Notes: generated by a model not told the origin, from the sequence alone. Counted from the first letter of the stretch, positions 42,651-52,109 are shown. The stretch is 64,000 nt of DNA from Xanthomarina spongicola (GCF_003148645.1 NZ_QGGP01000001.1:434001-498000), one strand, 5' to 3'. Program-made: numbers and translations.

Positions 42651-43896
42651 TATAAACTATGGCAATAAATGTTGTTGCTAGAAAAAATAAAAATAGCAAA
42701 CTAATTTCTGGTAAAATATCTAATAGAGAGCCATGGCGTAAAAATACATCGTAAAAAGCATTTAAACCCCAATTCATTGGCGAAATATTTGAAAGCGTTT
42801 GCATCAATTTTGGCATTACAAAAACAGGAACCCAAACACCACCAAGAGCAGCTAAAATAACTACAAATGTAGCGCCAAATGGAGCAGATTGTTCTTGTGT
42901 TTTAGCAATAGTTCCTAATAATAAGCCTAATCCAATTGCTGCTAGTCCAGCAAATATAGCTACTACAAAAAGTAAAGGAAGTCTACCAGAAACATCTAAG
43001 GTTGGTAGGCCAATAGCTGGAAATAAATAGACGCCAACCAATAACATAAGTACAAATTGGATAAGGCAAACCACGAGATAAATAAGTGTTTTGCCTCCTA
43101 AAACTGTTGCGTAAGACACTGGATTTGTACGTAATCTTACAAAAGTCCCTTGACTTTTCTCTTTAACAATATTGATTGAAAGTGGTACTATAATAAAAAA
43201 TATGGCGAACAAGGTCCAAGCTGGTACATTATGTTGCACCGAATTAGGAATGATTTCTTTATTATTTTCTTTTGGTAGAATTTCTTTAAAAGTGATGAAG
43301 TTTTCAGTCTCAAAAATAACCTCGGTTGGATCGTCTGATATTTGTTCTTGAAAAGCTTTGTAAATAGATTTGGTTTCAATTTCTGCAACCATTTTATCAA
43401 TTCCATTTTTTACAGAACTTTTAAAGGTCATTTGTGTGGCAGGATCGAAATATAGTTTGACTTCTTTACTTTTTATGGTTTCTTTTGGAAGACTATCTGT
43501 GTCTTCTTCAAAACCAAATTTTTCAATAATACCATCAACATTTTGAGTTACTTTTTGTTCTAATCCAGAACTTAAGTTTTCAGGAATAATAATGGCTAAT
43601 TGATATTTTCCTTTAAAAACTAAATCTTTAGCAACGTCTTCAGACTCTTTGATGTTAACTTCAAAAGCATTGGATTCTCCCAGACCTTTCAATATGGTTT
43701 CGGAAACATTTCCATTGTCATTATTCACAACAAGAATTGGAATTTTGGCATCAGAGACTGTTTTAAATGTGCTATCTTGAATTAAAGTAATAGTTACAAT
43801 TAACACCAAAGGCATGATAAAAAGAATAGCAATACCACCAATATCGCGTATAAGCAATAAGAATTCTTTATATGCTGAAGCCATTAATTTATGCAT
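42628..43896 (-). CDS. ABC-2 type transporter permease
   Basis: 422 residues: one N-terminal membrane helix (IGGIAILFIMPLVLIVTITL), a large external domain (about 40-225), and five more helices from about 230 (WTLFAIFFIIVPLSINIVKE; GLAAIGLGLLLGTIA; FGATFVVILAALGGVWVPVF), the YhgE/ABC-2 layout. It pairs with the ATPase encoded 8 bp overlapping upstream. In a flexirubin locus it may export a pigment intermediate or a lipid; the substrate is not known. Confidence 0.9.
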   Translation of the reverse strand: MHKLMASAYKEFLLLIRDIGGIAILFIMPLVLIVTITLIQDSTFKTVSDAKIPILVVNNDNGNVSETILKGLGESNAFEVNIKESEDVAKDLVFKGKYQLAIIIPENLSSGLEQKVTQNVDGIIEKFGFEEDTDSLPKETIKSKEVKLYFDPATQMTFKSSVKNGIDKMVAEIETKSIYKAFQEQISDDPTEVIFETENFITFKEILPKENNKEIIPNSVQHNVPAWTLFAIFFIIVPLSINIVKEKSQGTFVRLRTNPVSYATVLGGKTLIYLVVCLIQFVLMLLVGVYLFPAIGLPTLDVSGRLPLLFVVAIFAGLAAIGLGLLLGTIAKTQEQSAPFGATFVVILAALGGVWVPVFVMPKLMQTLSNISPMNWGLNAFYDVFLRHGSLLDILPEISLLFLFFLATTFIAIVYNEKKNTV

Positions 43897-44632
43897 GATC
43901 TCTTAAGGCTTTTCCTGTTAAACTTATAAATACATCTTCGAGATTATGTGAGCCTTCACTATTATCAATTAACTCTTTTGGCTTTCCTTTAATAATTAAT
44001 TTTCCATGATCTATAATAGCTACACGCGTACAAAACAATTCAGCTTCGTTTAAGTGATGTGATGTGTAAATAATGGTTGTTCCATTCTTATTTAATTGCT
44101 GAAGGAATTCGATTATTACATTTTTAGATTGCACATCGACACCAACGGTTGGTTCGTCTAGAAATAATACTTTTGGATTATGAAGAATACTAGCAATTAA
44201 ATTAATGCGACGCTTCATACCTCCAGAAAATGTGTCGATTTTCTTATGAGCAAAAGCTAGAAGTCCTAAATGTTCTAAAGCATTATTAATTTTTTCATCT
44301 AAAGATTTTCCTTTTAAACCGTACATGCTCCCAAAGTATTTTAAATTTTCGAAAGCAGTTAAAGAAGGATATAGAGCATATTCCTGTGGAACAATTCCTA
44401 TTAATTGTTTAAGCTGATTTTTGTTTTTTTGATATGTTAAATCGTTAATTGAAAACGAGCCAGAAGTAGGTTTAATAAGCGAACATAAAATGGAGATCAG
44501 AGTGGTTTTTCCTGCGCCATTTGGACCCAAAAGACCAAAGATTTCTTTTTCATTGATGAACAAGTCTAAATCGGAAACAGAATAATTATCAGCTCCTTTG
44601 TATTTTTTAGAAATTTGTTCAATTTTAATCAT
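43889..44632 (-). CDS. ABC-2 type transporter ATPase
   Basis: 247 residues. Walker A is GPNGAGKTT, the Q-loop VPQE, the signature FSGGMKRR, Walker B VLFLDEP and the switch His in YTSHH. The sequence class is that of drug/lipid ABC-2 exporters with a cognate permease directly downstream (8-bp overlap). It follows the BtrH-like gene by 2 bp. Confidence 0.93.
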   Translation of the reverse strand: MIKIEQISKKYKGADNYSVSDLDLFINEKEIFGLLGPNGAGKTTLISILCSLIKPTSGSFSINDLTYQKNKNQLKQLIGIVPQEYALYPSLTAFENLKYFGSMYGLKGKSLDEKINNALEHLGLLAFAHKKIDTFSGGMKRRINLIASILHNPKVLFLDEPTVGVDVQSKNVIIEFLQQLNKNGTTIIYTSHHLNEAELFCTRVAIIDHGKLIIKGKPKELIDNSEGSHNLEDVFISLTGKALRDHA

Positions 44633-44634
44633 TG

Positions 44635-45633
44635 TTATTGGATGGCTTTCTTTAATTTTTTAAAGAATACTTCTTCTTTATCTGCAATAACTTCAAGCTG
44701 AGTCGCAACGTTATTATAAGCATCTTCTTTTGCACTTCTGTTCTTATAAATTCTTGAAGCATCAACGGCAAAATCACGCCAAGAATCACCAATTAAAGTC
44801 ATTTCTTTAGAAAGATTTGAAAGTTCAGGTTTATTTAAAACTTTACTGGATTCTTGTAAAAAAGCAGCAAATATATATCTAAAACCACCACCTCCTGTAC
44901 CAATTTCTTCCTGCATTCTAACAATCTGACCTAAATAATGATTGGCTTTTTTAACACCTTTTTTCTTTGGCCATTTTCTAATAAGTTTTGCAGTATAACG
45001 AATTCCTTTTACACCTAAAACAGGCATTGGAGCAAGCATGTCTCTGCAAGTATGTTTAATACCTTTAATTATTGCGCTTTCAAGTTCTAATTCTTTTGGA
45101 AAATCTACTGGATAATAGATATGTCCTTTTGGAGCAAATGCACCTTTTGCAAAACGCACTTTTTCTAACTGTTTATCCGTTAAAGTAGTTACATCTTCCA
45201 TGACTGGATCGCTAATTAAGTAAGTGTCATTTTCTTTACCATAAACTACTAAGTTATGCGCATTAAAATGAAAACGATACTCATCTGGAAAATACACTAA
45301 ATTATACACACCAACTTGAAGCCCAACAGGATTGTTGTTGTTTAAGTTTTGGTCTAAAACAGCTTTTGCTTGTTGTGGGTTTTTAAATTTTTCGCGTTTA
45401 ATTTTTATACCAACACGTTTGGCAAAACGTTTAAAAATTATTCCAGGCAAAGCTCTATAAGTAAAAGCTGGCGCATGGTTAACCATTAAAAAAGGAATGT
45501 GACAAAATAATAATCCAGAACCAATACCAAAGGCCATAGGTTCACTAACATTAAAACCATGATGTTTCATTAAATTAGAAATCACACCATTTTCGCAATG
45601 TGCCGATTGATGATGAGTGAAATTAATTTGCAT
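44635..45633 (-). CDS. BtrH-like cysteine acyltransferase
   Basis: 332 residues. The N-terminal 170 residues have the BtrH/C39-like fold: HHQSAHCENGVISNLM (Cys13), VGVYNLVYFPDEYRFHFNAHNLVVYG (His126) and YLISDPVMED (Asp142) form the expected Cys-His-Asp triad. BtrH of butirosin synthesis moves an acyl group from an acyl carrier protein to an acceptor. The helical C-terminal half fits the companion DUF of such proteins. Here it could join the carrier-bound aryl polyene to the dialkylresorcinol, forming the flexirubin ester; that is inference from chemistry. It overlaps the 136-residue gene by 11 bp. Confidence 0.83.
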   Translation of the reverse strand: MQINFTHHQSAHCENGVISNLMKHHGFNVSEPMAFGIGSGLLFCHIPFLMVNHAPAFTYRALPGIIFKRFAKRVGIKIKREKFKNPQQAKAVLDQNLNNNNPVGLQVGVYNLVYFPDEYRFHFNAHNLVVYGKENDTYLISDPVMEDVTTLTDKQLEKVRFAKGAFAPKGHIYYPVDFPKELELESAIIKGIKHTCRDMLAPMPVLGVKGIRYTAKLIRKWPKKKGVKKANHYLGQIVRMQEEIGTGGGGFRYIFAAFLQESSKVLNKPELSNLSKEMTLIGDSWRDFAVDASRIYKNRSAKEDAYNNVATQLEVIADKEEVFFKKLKKAIQ

Positions 45634-46033
45634 GAAGCTCTATATTTTTTAATTGTTCGATACTAATGTCGAAAACATCGGCATATTTTTGTAAAAGATT
45701 GATTGAAAGCTTATTAAAAACTTGTGGTTTAAAATGTCTTTTTACACGCCATTTCCACAAACCTACATAACTTGCTAAAATTGGAAGATCCATTTTATGT
45801 AGCTCCATATAATATTCAATAGGACTTGTTTGATTGTTTAATACACGTTGTTTTGCATCTTCAACACGTTGGTTAATGTCTTCAATAGCTTTATTTAGCG
45901 CAATGGTTTTTGGATCCCATCCTGTACTATTTACAGTTGTGTATTCACCATTTTCATCAACAGCATAGCATAATTCTCTAAAATTAGCTGACTCTAGATT
46001 GCTTTTATCTTGAGGGACTTCATCTTTCTTCAT
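45623..46033 (-). CDS. Unknown flexirubin-locus protein (136 aa)
   Basis: No known domain recognised. The protein is soluble and helical: DPKTIALNKAIEDINQRVEDAKQRVL, SPIEYYMELHKMDLPILASYVGLWKWRVKRHF and a C-terminal LQKYADVFDISIEQLKNIE, which looks like a degenerate helix-turn-helix. It is co-directional and overlaps the BtrH-like gene by 11 bp, suggesting that the two proteins work together, perhaps as a complex with the acyl carrier. Confidence 0.72.
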   Translation of the reverse strand: MKKDEVPQDKSNLESANFRELCYAVDENGEYTTVNSTGWDPKTIALNKAIEDINQRVEDAKQRVLNNQTSPIEYYMELHKMDLPILASYVGLWKWRVKRHFKPQVFNKLSINLLQKYADVFDISIEQLKNIELHAN

Positions 46034-46040
46034 GTTGAAT

Positions 46041-46493
46041 TTATTTAAGTTCCTGTATAACCAAATTTAATTCGCAAGATAGTAATTCTTTATGGTCTGT
46101 TGAGGTTGTACAAACTATTGTGCAAATACTGTATTCGTCTGTATCAAATCTAGATTTTAATTTGGCATTTGTAGTAATTGTGCTTCCTACTTTAGGGCAA
46201 GCATTTATAGTAACTTTTTTTATGGCACTAATAAAACCTATTAGTTTAACATCTTCACCCAAAATATCGTCTTCTCGAAAAAAGCTTTTACCAACAATTG
46301 AAGAGCAAGTTTGAGCAGCATTTTCAATTAAGCCATTTTCATTAAATACTCCAGTATCATTAAAAATACAATTTTCATTTATAAAAAAAGAAGTGGAAAC
46401 GTGCTCATTATCAATAGATAAAACTTTATCTACCATTAAGAATGGTGCTCGATGAGGTAAAAATTTTTTTATGTCTAAATAGTCAAGATTCAT
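46041..46493 (-). CDS. ApeP-like hotdog dehydratase, copy A
   Basis: 150 residues: YLDIKKFLPHRAPFLMVDKVL and NENGLIENAAQTCSSIVGKSF give the hotdog fold with the PHR-x-PFLMVD N-terminal motif and the central helix carrying the Glu-Asn pair used by this class. It lacks the HFPxxP motif of FabZ. Such enzymes dehydrate 3-hydroxyacyl-ACP in aryl polyene synthesis. Its start overlaps the stop of copy B by one base; the two are distant paralogues and may form a heterodimer. Confidence 0.82.
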   Translation of the reverse strand: MNLDYLDIKKFLPHRAPFLMVDKVLSIDNEHVSTSFFINENCIFNDTGVFNENGLIENAAQTCSSIVGKSFFREDDILGEDVKLIGFISAIKKVTINACPKVGSTITTNAKLKSRFDTDEYSICTIVCTTSTDHKELLSCELNLVIQELK

Positions 46494-46924
46494 TAGTTTG
46501 CAATAACTGTTTTCATTTCACCTGATGCTATTTCTTCTTTTTCAGTATTAAAGACTTTAACAGCGACCATAGTTACACCATTAAATTCATGTAGAATATC
46601 TACTTCTGTAGTAATGATATCGTTTAAAACAGGAAGTTTTAAAATTGCTATTTTTTTAATAGACCCAATATAACCTGTAGGAGCTTCTTCATTTTTAAGA
46701 AAAAAATCGTAACCTGTATGAAGAGCAACAGTTTGAGCCATATTTTCAATAAGACCAGATTCTAATAAGGTATTGTCTTTTAAAAATATATTGTTTGCAT
46801 TTATTTTAAATGAAGAAACCACTTTAGTGTTAGAAAAATCTAACAAAGTGTCTACCATTACAAATGGTGTTTTTTGAGGTATTAAGTGTGTAATATCTGT
46901 TATTGGATATTGTTGTAATGCCAT
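46493..46924 (-). CDS. ApeP-like hotdog dehydratase, copy B
   Basis: 143 residues: ITHLIPQKTPFVMVDTLLDF, then LESGLIENMAQTVALHTGYDF. Same hotdog pattern as copy A, including the central LIEN-(A/M)AQT helix. It is separated from the DarB gene by one base and overlaps copy A by one. Together they probably provide the dehydratase step for the polyene chain. Confidence 0.83.
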   Translation of the reverse strand: MALQQYPITDITHLIPQKTPFVMVDTLLDFSNTKVVSSFKINANNIFLKDNTLLESGLIENMAQTVALHTGYDFFLKNEEAPTGYIGSIKKIAILKLPVLNDIITTEVDILHEFNGVTMVAVKVFNTEKEEIASGEMKTVIAN

Positions 46925-46925
46925 T

Positions 46926-48059
46926 TTAACAAACTGTTAAAAGCGCATATGCATAAGCAAAACGCGCGCTTTCTGGAACTGAAAGTAATATTTTGTTTCC
47001 TTTTTTTAATTTTCCTGAAGAGGCTAATTCCTCTAGCATGATGTATATTGAAGCTGCGCCAACATTACCTACTTTACTTAAATTCATAAACCAGTTTTCC
47101 CAAGGAATTTCAACATTCTGATTAATCATTTCTTGGTATAGTTTTTCTTTAAAGTAATAAGAAGAAATATGTGGTAAATAGTAGTCTATATCTTCAGGTT
47201 TTACACCATGTTTTTCGATTGCCATTTTTAAGCTATCAACGCCCTTAACTAAAATGTTTTCTCCTAAGAGTTTTACATCTTGCTTCATAGCAAACAATGA
47301 TTTTTTACTCCATTGATCTGAAGGGTATTCGCTCCATGGTTTTAAAAATCCTGATTCAAGTTTATCTGCACCTGCATACATACAAGCCTCTAATTCGTGA
47401 GCATAAGAGTAGCCTTCCATCCATTCAATTTTTAGAGGAAGATCTCCTTTTGGTTCATTTTCTAATAAAAAAGCTCCTGCACCATCAGAAAGCATCCATC
47501 GTAAAAAGTCTTTATTAAATGCTAAAATTGGATTCTCTTCAAGAGTATTTAAATATTTTAATTCTTCTTCAAAAGTATCAGATTTCATCCAAGACGATGT
47601 GCGCTCAGAACCAGTACAAACAGCATTTTTTGTTTGTCCGGATTTTACAGCTAAGAAGCCATATTTTAAAGCATTCATTCCAGAACAACATGCTCCAGAT
47701 GGTGAATTTATTTCGGTATTTCCATTTTTTAAGAAGCCATGAACCATGGCTGCATGAGAGGGTAATATTTGGTCTGGACTCGAAGTTCCACATGATAATA
47801 ACTCAATTTCATTAGGTTTTAAGTTATCATCGTATAATTTTTCAACAGCTTCTTTAGTTAGTTGCGCATTGTTATGTGTATTGTTTCCATTGTCGTCAAT
47901 AGCATAATATCTTGTTTTTATTTGATTGTTACGCAAAACAATTCGTCTTCCTTTAGATGACTTGCCATCAATAATGCCCAATTTTTCTTCCATCTCGTCA
48001 TTACTAATGGGACGATTTGGTAAAAACTTTGATATTTTTGTAATATAAACTTCCTTCAT
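46926..48059 (-). CDS. darB: Dialkylresorcinol-forming KAS III-type enzyme DarB
   Basis: 377 residues of the ketoacyl synthase III class. The Cys-His-Asn triad is present: SPSGACCSGMNALKYG (C124 or C125), YYLPHISSYYF, and LSKVGNVGAASIYIM. It begins KEVYITKISKFLPNRPISNDEMEEKLG, typical of DarB. With DarA it condenses two chains (a beta-ketoacyl thioester and an alpha,beta-unsaturated one) and closes a cyclohexanedione ring that becomes the dialkylresorcinol. It lies next to DarA (13 bp) and the dehydratase pair. Confidence 0.9.
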   Translation of the reverse strand: MKEVYITKISKFLPNRPISNDEMEEKLGIIDGKSSKGRRIVLRNNQIKTRYYAIDDNGNNTHNNAQLTKEAVEKLYDDNLKPNEIELLSCGTSSPDQILPSHAAMVHGFLKNGNTEINSPSGACCSGMNALKYGFLAVKSGQTKNAVCTGSERTSSWMKSDTFEEELKYLNTLEENPILAFNKDFLRWMLSDGAGAFLLENEPKGDLPLKIEWMEGYSYAHELEACMYAGADKLESGFLKPWSEYPSDQWSKKSLFAMKQDVKLLGENILVKGVDSLKMAIEKHGVKPEDIDYYLPHISSYYFKEKLYQEMINQNVEIPWENWFMNLSKVGNVGAASIYIMLEELASSGKLKKGNKILLSVPESARFAYAYALLTVC

Positions 48060-48072
48060 TTTTTAGTACCTT

Positions 48073-48993
48073 CTATTTTAATGCAACAGATGAGTAATAT
48101 ATCTTATCCTTTTTTATTTTACCATACAAAGGTAAATAAGTGAACAAAAATAAGATAAAAACTATAGGTGCAATAATCCAAATGGCAAATAAAAGATAAT
48201 AATTAAACATTTTAACTAATAATTGACGTTTTGAATCGTTTTTTTGGCCTTTAGAAATAATTAAATGTGCCCATTTAGAGAATAAAATATTTGCACGTTT
48301 GTCTACAGTTATTAAAAAGGGTTTAATTTTTACAGCATTTTTGCTTAAAAGATCGTTTTGCAAGGTACTATAATTATTATTTAATAAGTGGTTTTTTATT
48401 ATAGGTCCAAATTTAACAGATTCGTCTATATCTTTTTGTGAAACACCTGGTTTTGGAAAGATTCCTAAAAAACGGTCTTTTTTTCCTGAAAACATCCATT
48501 GGGCAATGGTAATTACACTAATATGGTTGATGTTTCTATCTACAAGAACAATATTTCCAACAAGGTTTGCCTGAAGGTCTAGTAGCTTTTTTTTCATTTT
48601 TTCCTGAGCCATTATCCACATGTTTCTGCAGCCAATAACTGTTATTACAGGCGTATTAGCAAAAAGTTTTTTAGCTTCAGGTGAATTTAAAAAAGAAGTT
48701 GTTGGCAAAGATGGCGTTAGGTACCACACTGAATAACCAAAAATAATTAAATCGAATTTTTTGTTTAGGATGGTATCTGGAAGGGGTTTTGTTTTTCTAG
48801 GTATTTGAAGAAATGTTTCAGGAAATACACCAAAGAAATCTTTTTTATTCCATGGAAATGGAAACGGTTTTTCCATTTCTATATTTAGAAATGTTAGATT
48901 AGTTTCATTAGTATTTAAAGGTGAAACAATATTATTTACTATTTCTATTAATTGACCAGATTGCGAATATTGTATTACAAGTACTTCCTTCAT
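48073..48993 (-). CDS. darA: Dialkylresorcinol aromatase-type protein DarA
   Basis: The frame is open from 49017, but the likely start is the ATG at 48993. It lies 5 bp after the stop of the upstream acyltransferase and gives the canonical MKEVLVIQYSQSGQL beginning. The 306-residue protein opens with a flavodoxin-like FMN loop (YSQSGQLIEI) and then has FDLIIFGYSVWYLTPSLPTT and a C-terminal membrane segment (YYLLFAIWIIAPIVFILFLF). DarA oxidises the cyclohexanedione made by DarB to the aromatic resorcinol. The membrane anchor fits a lipid-like product. Confidence 0.88.
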   Translation of the reverse strand: MKEVLVIQYSQSGQLIEIVNNIVSPLNTNETNLTFLNIEMEKPFPFPWNKKDFFGVFPETFLQIPRKTKPLPDTILNKKFDLIIFGYSVWYLTPSLPTTSFLNSPEAKKLFANTPVITVIGCRNMWIMAQEKMKKKLLDLQANLVGNIVLVDRNINHISVITIAQWMFSGKKDRFLGIFPKPGVSQKDIDESVKFGPIIKNHLLNNNYSTLQNDLLSKNAVKIKPFLITVDKRANILFSKWAHLIISKGQKNDSKRQLLVKMFNYYLLFAIWIIAPIVFILFLFTYLPLYGKIKKDKIYYSSVALK

Positions 48994-48998
48994 TTTTA

Positions 48999-49880
48999 TT
49001 ATTTCATTACATCCCAAAAGTCGAAATAATTAAACCATTGTAATGGATATTTTTTTAGCATCCCAGTTACACTTTCGGTATATTCTTTTAAAATAGTTTG
49101 AGCATCTCTGTATTTTGCTTTCGATTTTTTTGCATATAATTGATAGTGCCTTTTAGGTCCTTTCATAACATAAACAAATAGAACAGGGACATTAAGTCTA
49201 GATGCTAATAAAAAAGGACCTGCAGGAAATTTTGCTTCTTTGCCTAACAACTCTTGGGTTAAAAATTTCGAACCTTTCATATAGCGATCGCCTGTAATAC
49301 AAACAATCTCATTTCTTGCTAAAGCAGCATTAATTTCAAATATATGTGATAAATCTTCTTTTAGAATAATAAAATTAATATTAGACTTTTTACTCACACT
49401 TTCTAAGTACTCTTTAATTGCCGAGTGTTCAACGTCTGTAGTAAGTAGACTAATTGAGGCGCTAACTTCTAGATTACTAAAGAAGAATTCGGCTACTTCA
49501 AAATTTCCTACATGAGCACTAATTAAAATACTTCCTTTTTTTTCTTTAAGAGCTTCGTTTATTAAACCAGAAGCATAAGATACATAGGTAAATTTACTAC
49601 TCAAACCAGAGTTTATAGCAATTTTATCTAATATGGTTTGTCCAAACACATAATAGCTTTTAAAAACATTAAGAACGCTTTTAGTTTTAGAATATTTTAG
49701 TCTATGCCTAAAGTAATAATAAATAGATTTCGTGCTGTCTTTGGAGAAAAAGCAAAAGTAAGTAGCAACAAAATATAAGATAAAATATGCTGCTCCAATT
49801 CCAACATTCTTTATAAAAAATACGAAGATTTTATATCCTAGAACGGTTCCTCGGGATTTTCCTTGCCACTCAGTAGCCAT
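48999..49880 (-). CDS. LpxL/HtrB-like acyltransferase
   Basis: 293 residues with an N-terminal membrane anchor (about 20-48). The H-x4-E active site is present (ISAHVGNFEVAEFF), followed by CITGDRYMKGSKFLTQELLG and GPFLLASRLNVPVLFVYVM, as in late lipid A acyltransferases. In aryl polyene and flexirubin clusters such proteins are thought to attach or esterify the acyl chain with a lipid acceptor. It is one of four acyl-transfer candidates here. Nineteen bases separate it from the ACP gene upstream. Confidence 0.88.
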   Translation of the reverse strand: MATEWQGKSRGTVLGYKIFVFFIKNVGIGAAYFILYFVATYFCFFSKDSTKSIYYYFRHRLKYSKTKSVLNVFKSYYVFGQTILDKIAINSGLSSKFTYVSYASGLINEALKEKKGSILISAHVGNFEVAEFFFSNLEVSASISLLTTDVEHSAIKEYLESVSKKSNINFIILKEDLSHIFEINAALARNEIVCITGDRYMKGSKFLTQELLGKEAKFPAGPFLLASRLNVPVLFVYVMKGPKRHYQLYAKKSKAKYRDAQTILKEYTESVTGMLKKYPLQWFNYFDFWDVMK

Positions 49881-49898
49881 ATGTTTACTTGTGGGTAT

Positions 49899-50141
49899 TT
49901 AGACTAATTTATTTTCAATAAGAGTATAAAAATCATTAAGAGATTTTACATTAAAAAAATCTTCTCCAACTAATTTTACTCCAAAATTAGATTCGACAGC
50001 AACAACAAGATCTACAAAATCTAAACTGTCTAGCTCAAGAGTTTCTTTTAAGTCAGACTCTGGTGAAATATCTTCACTCTCTACCTCAAATTCATCGATA
50101 AGAAAGTCGTTTATTTTCTCAATGATATCCTCTTTATTCAT
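49899..50141 (-). CDS. Acyl carrier protein (pigment locus, first copy)
   Basis: 80 residues, acidic, with the phosphopantetheine attachment LELDSLDFVDLVVAVESNFG (Ser39 in DSLDFVD). It sits between the LpxL-like acyltransferase and the ketosynthase/FabG pair and is therefore probably the carrier for the early chain-building steps. Ten bases separate it from the ketosynthase gene. Confidence 0.93.
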   Translation of the reverse strand: MNKEDIIEKINDFLIDEFEVESEDISPESDLKETLELDSLDFVDLVVAVESNFGVKLVGEDFFNVKSLNDFYTLIENKLV

Positions 50142-50151
50142 TGCTACACTA

Positions 50152-51366
50152 TTATTTTTTAATTATTAAAGCTGAATTTGTTCCACCAAATCCAAAAGAA
50201 TTTGACAAAAATACATCAAATTTTTTATCTAATGTTTTGTTAACTAAATTTAATTTAGCAGCAGATTCATCAGGTTCTTCTAAATTAATGTTTGGGGCAA
50301 TAAAATTATGTTGCATCATAAGTATAGAATACAATACTTCGCTTGCTCCAGCCATCCAGCATTCATGTCCAGTCATAGATTTTGTTGAGCTAACATAAGG
50401 TCCATTTTCTCCAAACACCTCAAAAATTGCTTTAGCTTCATTCTCATCTCCAACAGGAGTTGAAGTTGCATGTGCATTTACATATTGTATTTTTTCGGGT
50501 TTGATTCCTGCTTGATTTATAGCCATTTTCATAGCTCTTGCAGGACCATCTACATTTGGAGTTGATATATGGTCTCCATTTGAAGAAAAACCATAACCTA
50601 TAACTTCACCAAAAATAGTTGCACCTCTTTTTATAGCAGATTCATAAGTTTCTAAAATTAGTGTTGCGGCTCCACCACTTGGAACTAAACCATCTCTATT
50701 TTTATCGAATGGACGCGAAGCTTGGCTTGGATTTTCTGTGTTAATAGAAAACACGCCTAAACCATCGAAACTGCCCATAGCTAGTTTGTTGATTTCTTGA
50801 GCTCCACCACAAATAATACAATCTTGTAAACCACTTTTAATTAATTGATAAGCCATTCCAATAGAATGAGAGCCACTTGCACAAGCTGCACTAATGGTAA
50901 AGTTGACACCTTTTAACTTAAAGATGGTTGAGAGATTCATGGTAACTGAAGAGTTCATGCCTCTAAAAATTGCTCCAGAACCAACTAGAGTTGTATCTTT
51001 TTTGTCTCTTATAATATCATTAGATTCTATAATGGCTTTTGCAGTACTATCGTTTCCGTAAAGAATTCCTACTTCGTTTTCGTCTAAAAACTCTTGAGAT
51101 ATTTTAGCATTATTTAATGCTTCTAGAGTAGCAACATATGCATATTCTCCTTCTTCGCCTAAACTAATGCGTTGTCTTCTTGAAAGTGCTGATTTTAAAT
51201 TTGGAGTTTTAACCATTCCAGTTAAGGGAGAACGAAAACCAAATTCTTTTCTTTCTTCATCGATTACTATTCCAGATTTTCCTTTATATAGTGATTCTTT
51301 AACGTCATTTAAATTCTCTCCAATACAAGAATATATTCCCATTCCTGTTATCACAACTCTTTTCAT
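50152..51366 (-). CDS. Beta-ketoacyl-ACP synthase II-like
   Basis: 404 residues. The triad is complete: FTISAACASGSHSIG (C162), YVNAHATSTPVGD and STKSMTGHECWMAGASE. It is the most FabF-like of the locus ketosynthases and lies beside FabG (11 bp) and the first ACP (10 bp). A likely role is elongation of the alkyl chains for the resorcinol part or of the polyene. Confidence 0.92.
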   Translation of the reverse strand: MKRVVITGMGIYSCIGENLNDVKESLYKGKSGIVIDEERKEFGFRSPLTGMVKTPNLKSALSRRQRISLGEEGEYAYVATLEALNNAKISQEFLDENEVGILYGNDSTAKAIIESNDIIRDKKDTTLVGSGAIFRGMNSSVTMNLSTIFKLKGVNFTISAACASGSHSIGMAYQLIKSGLQDCIICGGAQEINKLAMGSFDGLGVFSINTENPSQASRPFDKNRDGLVPSGGAATLILETYESAIKRGATIFGEVIGYGFSSNGDHISTPNVDGPARAMKMAINQAGIKPEKIQYVNAHATSTPVGDENEAKAIFEVFGENGPYVSSTKSMTGHECWMAGASEVLYSILMMQHNFIAPNINLEEPDESAAKLNLVNKTLDKKFDVFLSNSFGFGGTNSALIIKK

Positions 51367-51377
51367 TTTATAATATT

Positions 51378-52109
51378 TTAAGAGTAAATTCCACCATTTA
51401 TATTAATAACTTCACCAGTAATATACGAAGCTTTTTTTGATGCTAAAAACGAAACTGCAAAGGCAACTTCTTCAGGCTCTCCAAATCTATTAATAGGAAT
51501 CATATTTTTTAATTCGCTTTCATTCAATTCAGCAGTCATATCCGATTTTATAAAGCCAGGAGCTACAGCATTTACTGTTATTTTACGCTTAGCTACTTCT
51601 TGAGCCAAAGCTTTTGTAGCAGCAACTAATGCGCCTTTTGCAGCAGAATAATTAGTTTGTCCTGCTGTTCCTTTTACTCCAGAAACAGAAGCTACATTTA
51701 TAATACGTCCATATCTATTACGTAACATTTTTTGAATTAAATGGTTTGTTACATTAAAAAATCCATTTAATGAGGTGTTTATTACATCTTGCCAATCGCT
51801 TTGTGGCATCCACATAAATAAACCATCTTTAGTGATTCCTGCATTATTAACAATAACCTCTATAGTAGCATCTTTATTTTTTTCCTGCCAAGCATCTAAA
51901 GTTGATTTTACTTGATCGGAATCTGTTACATTAAATTGAAGAATATCACCTGTGTTACCTTCTGCTTCAACTTCTTTTAGAGTTTCAAGTGCAGCAGCTT
52001 TGTTGTTATTGTAATTTATTAAAATATGATAGTCTGAATCTTTTGCTAATTGAATGCAAATTGCTTTACCAATTCCTCTAGATCCACCTGTAATTAAGGC
52101 ACATTTCAT
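51378..52109 (-). CDS. fabG: 3-oxoacyl-ACP reductase
   Basis: 243 residues, a classical short-chain dehydrogenase. The cofactor loop is ITGGSRGIGKAI; NNAG appears in VIVNNAGITKDG; the catalytic Ser/Tyr/Lys region is VASVSGVKGTAGQTNYSAAKGAL; and the end has SDMTAELNE. It reduces 3-oxoacyl-ACP with NADPH during chain building. The housekeeping copy would be elsewhere; this one is dedicated to the pigment by position between the ketosynthase and the WG-repeat gene. Confidence 0.92.
   Translation of the reverse strand: MKCALITGGSRGIGKAICIQLAKDSDYHILINYNNNKAAALETLKEVEAEGNTGDILQFNVTDSDQVKSTLDAWQEKNKDATIEVIVNNAGITKDGLFMWMPQSDWQDVINTSLNGFFNVTNHLIQKMLRNRYGRIINVASVSGVKGTAGQTNYSAAKGALVAATKALAQEVAKRKITVNAVAPGFIKSDMTAELNESELKNMIPINRFGEPEEVAFAVSFLASKKASYITGEVININGGIYS

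Noticed and set aside
46041-46924. Pair of housekeeping FabZ genes
   Set aside because: Both lack the HFPxxP motif and belong to the aryl-polyene hotdog type.
48994-49017. Eight-residue extension of DarA
   Set aside because: It would overlap the previous gene by 19 bp, while ATG 48993 lies just after that gene's stop and gives the canonical start.
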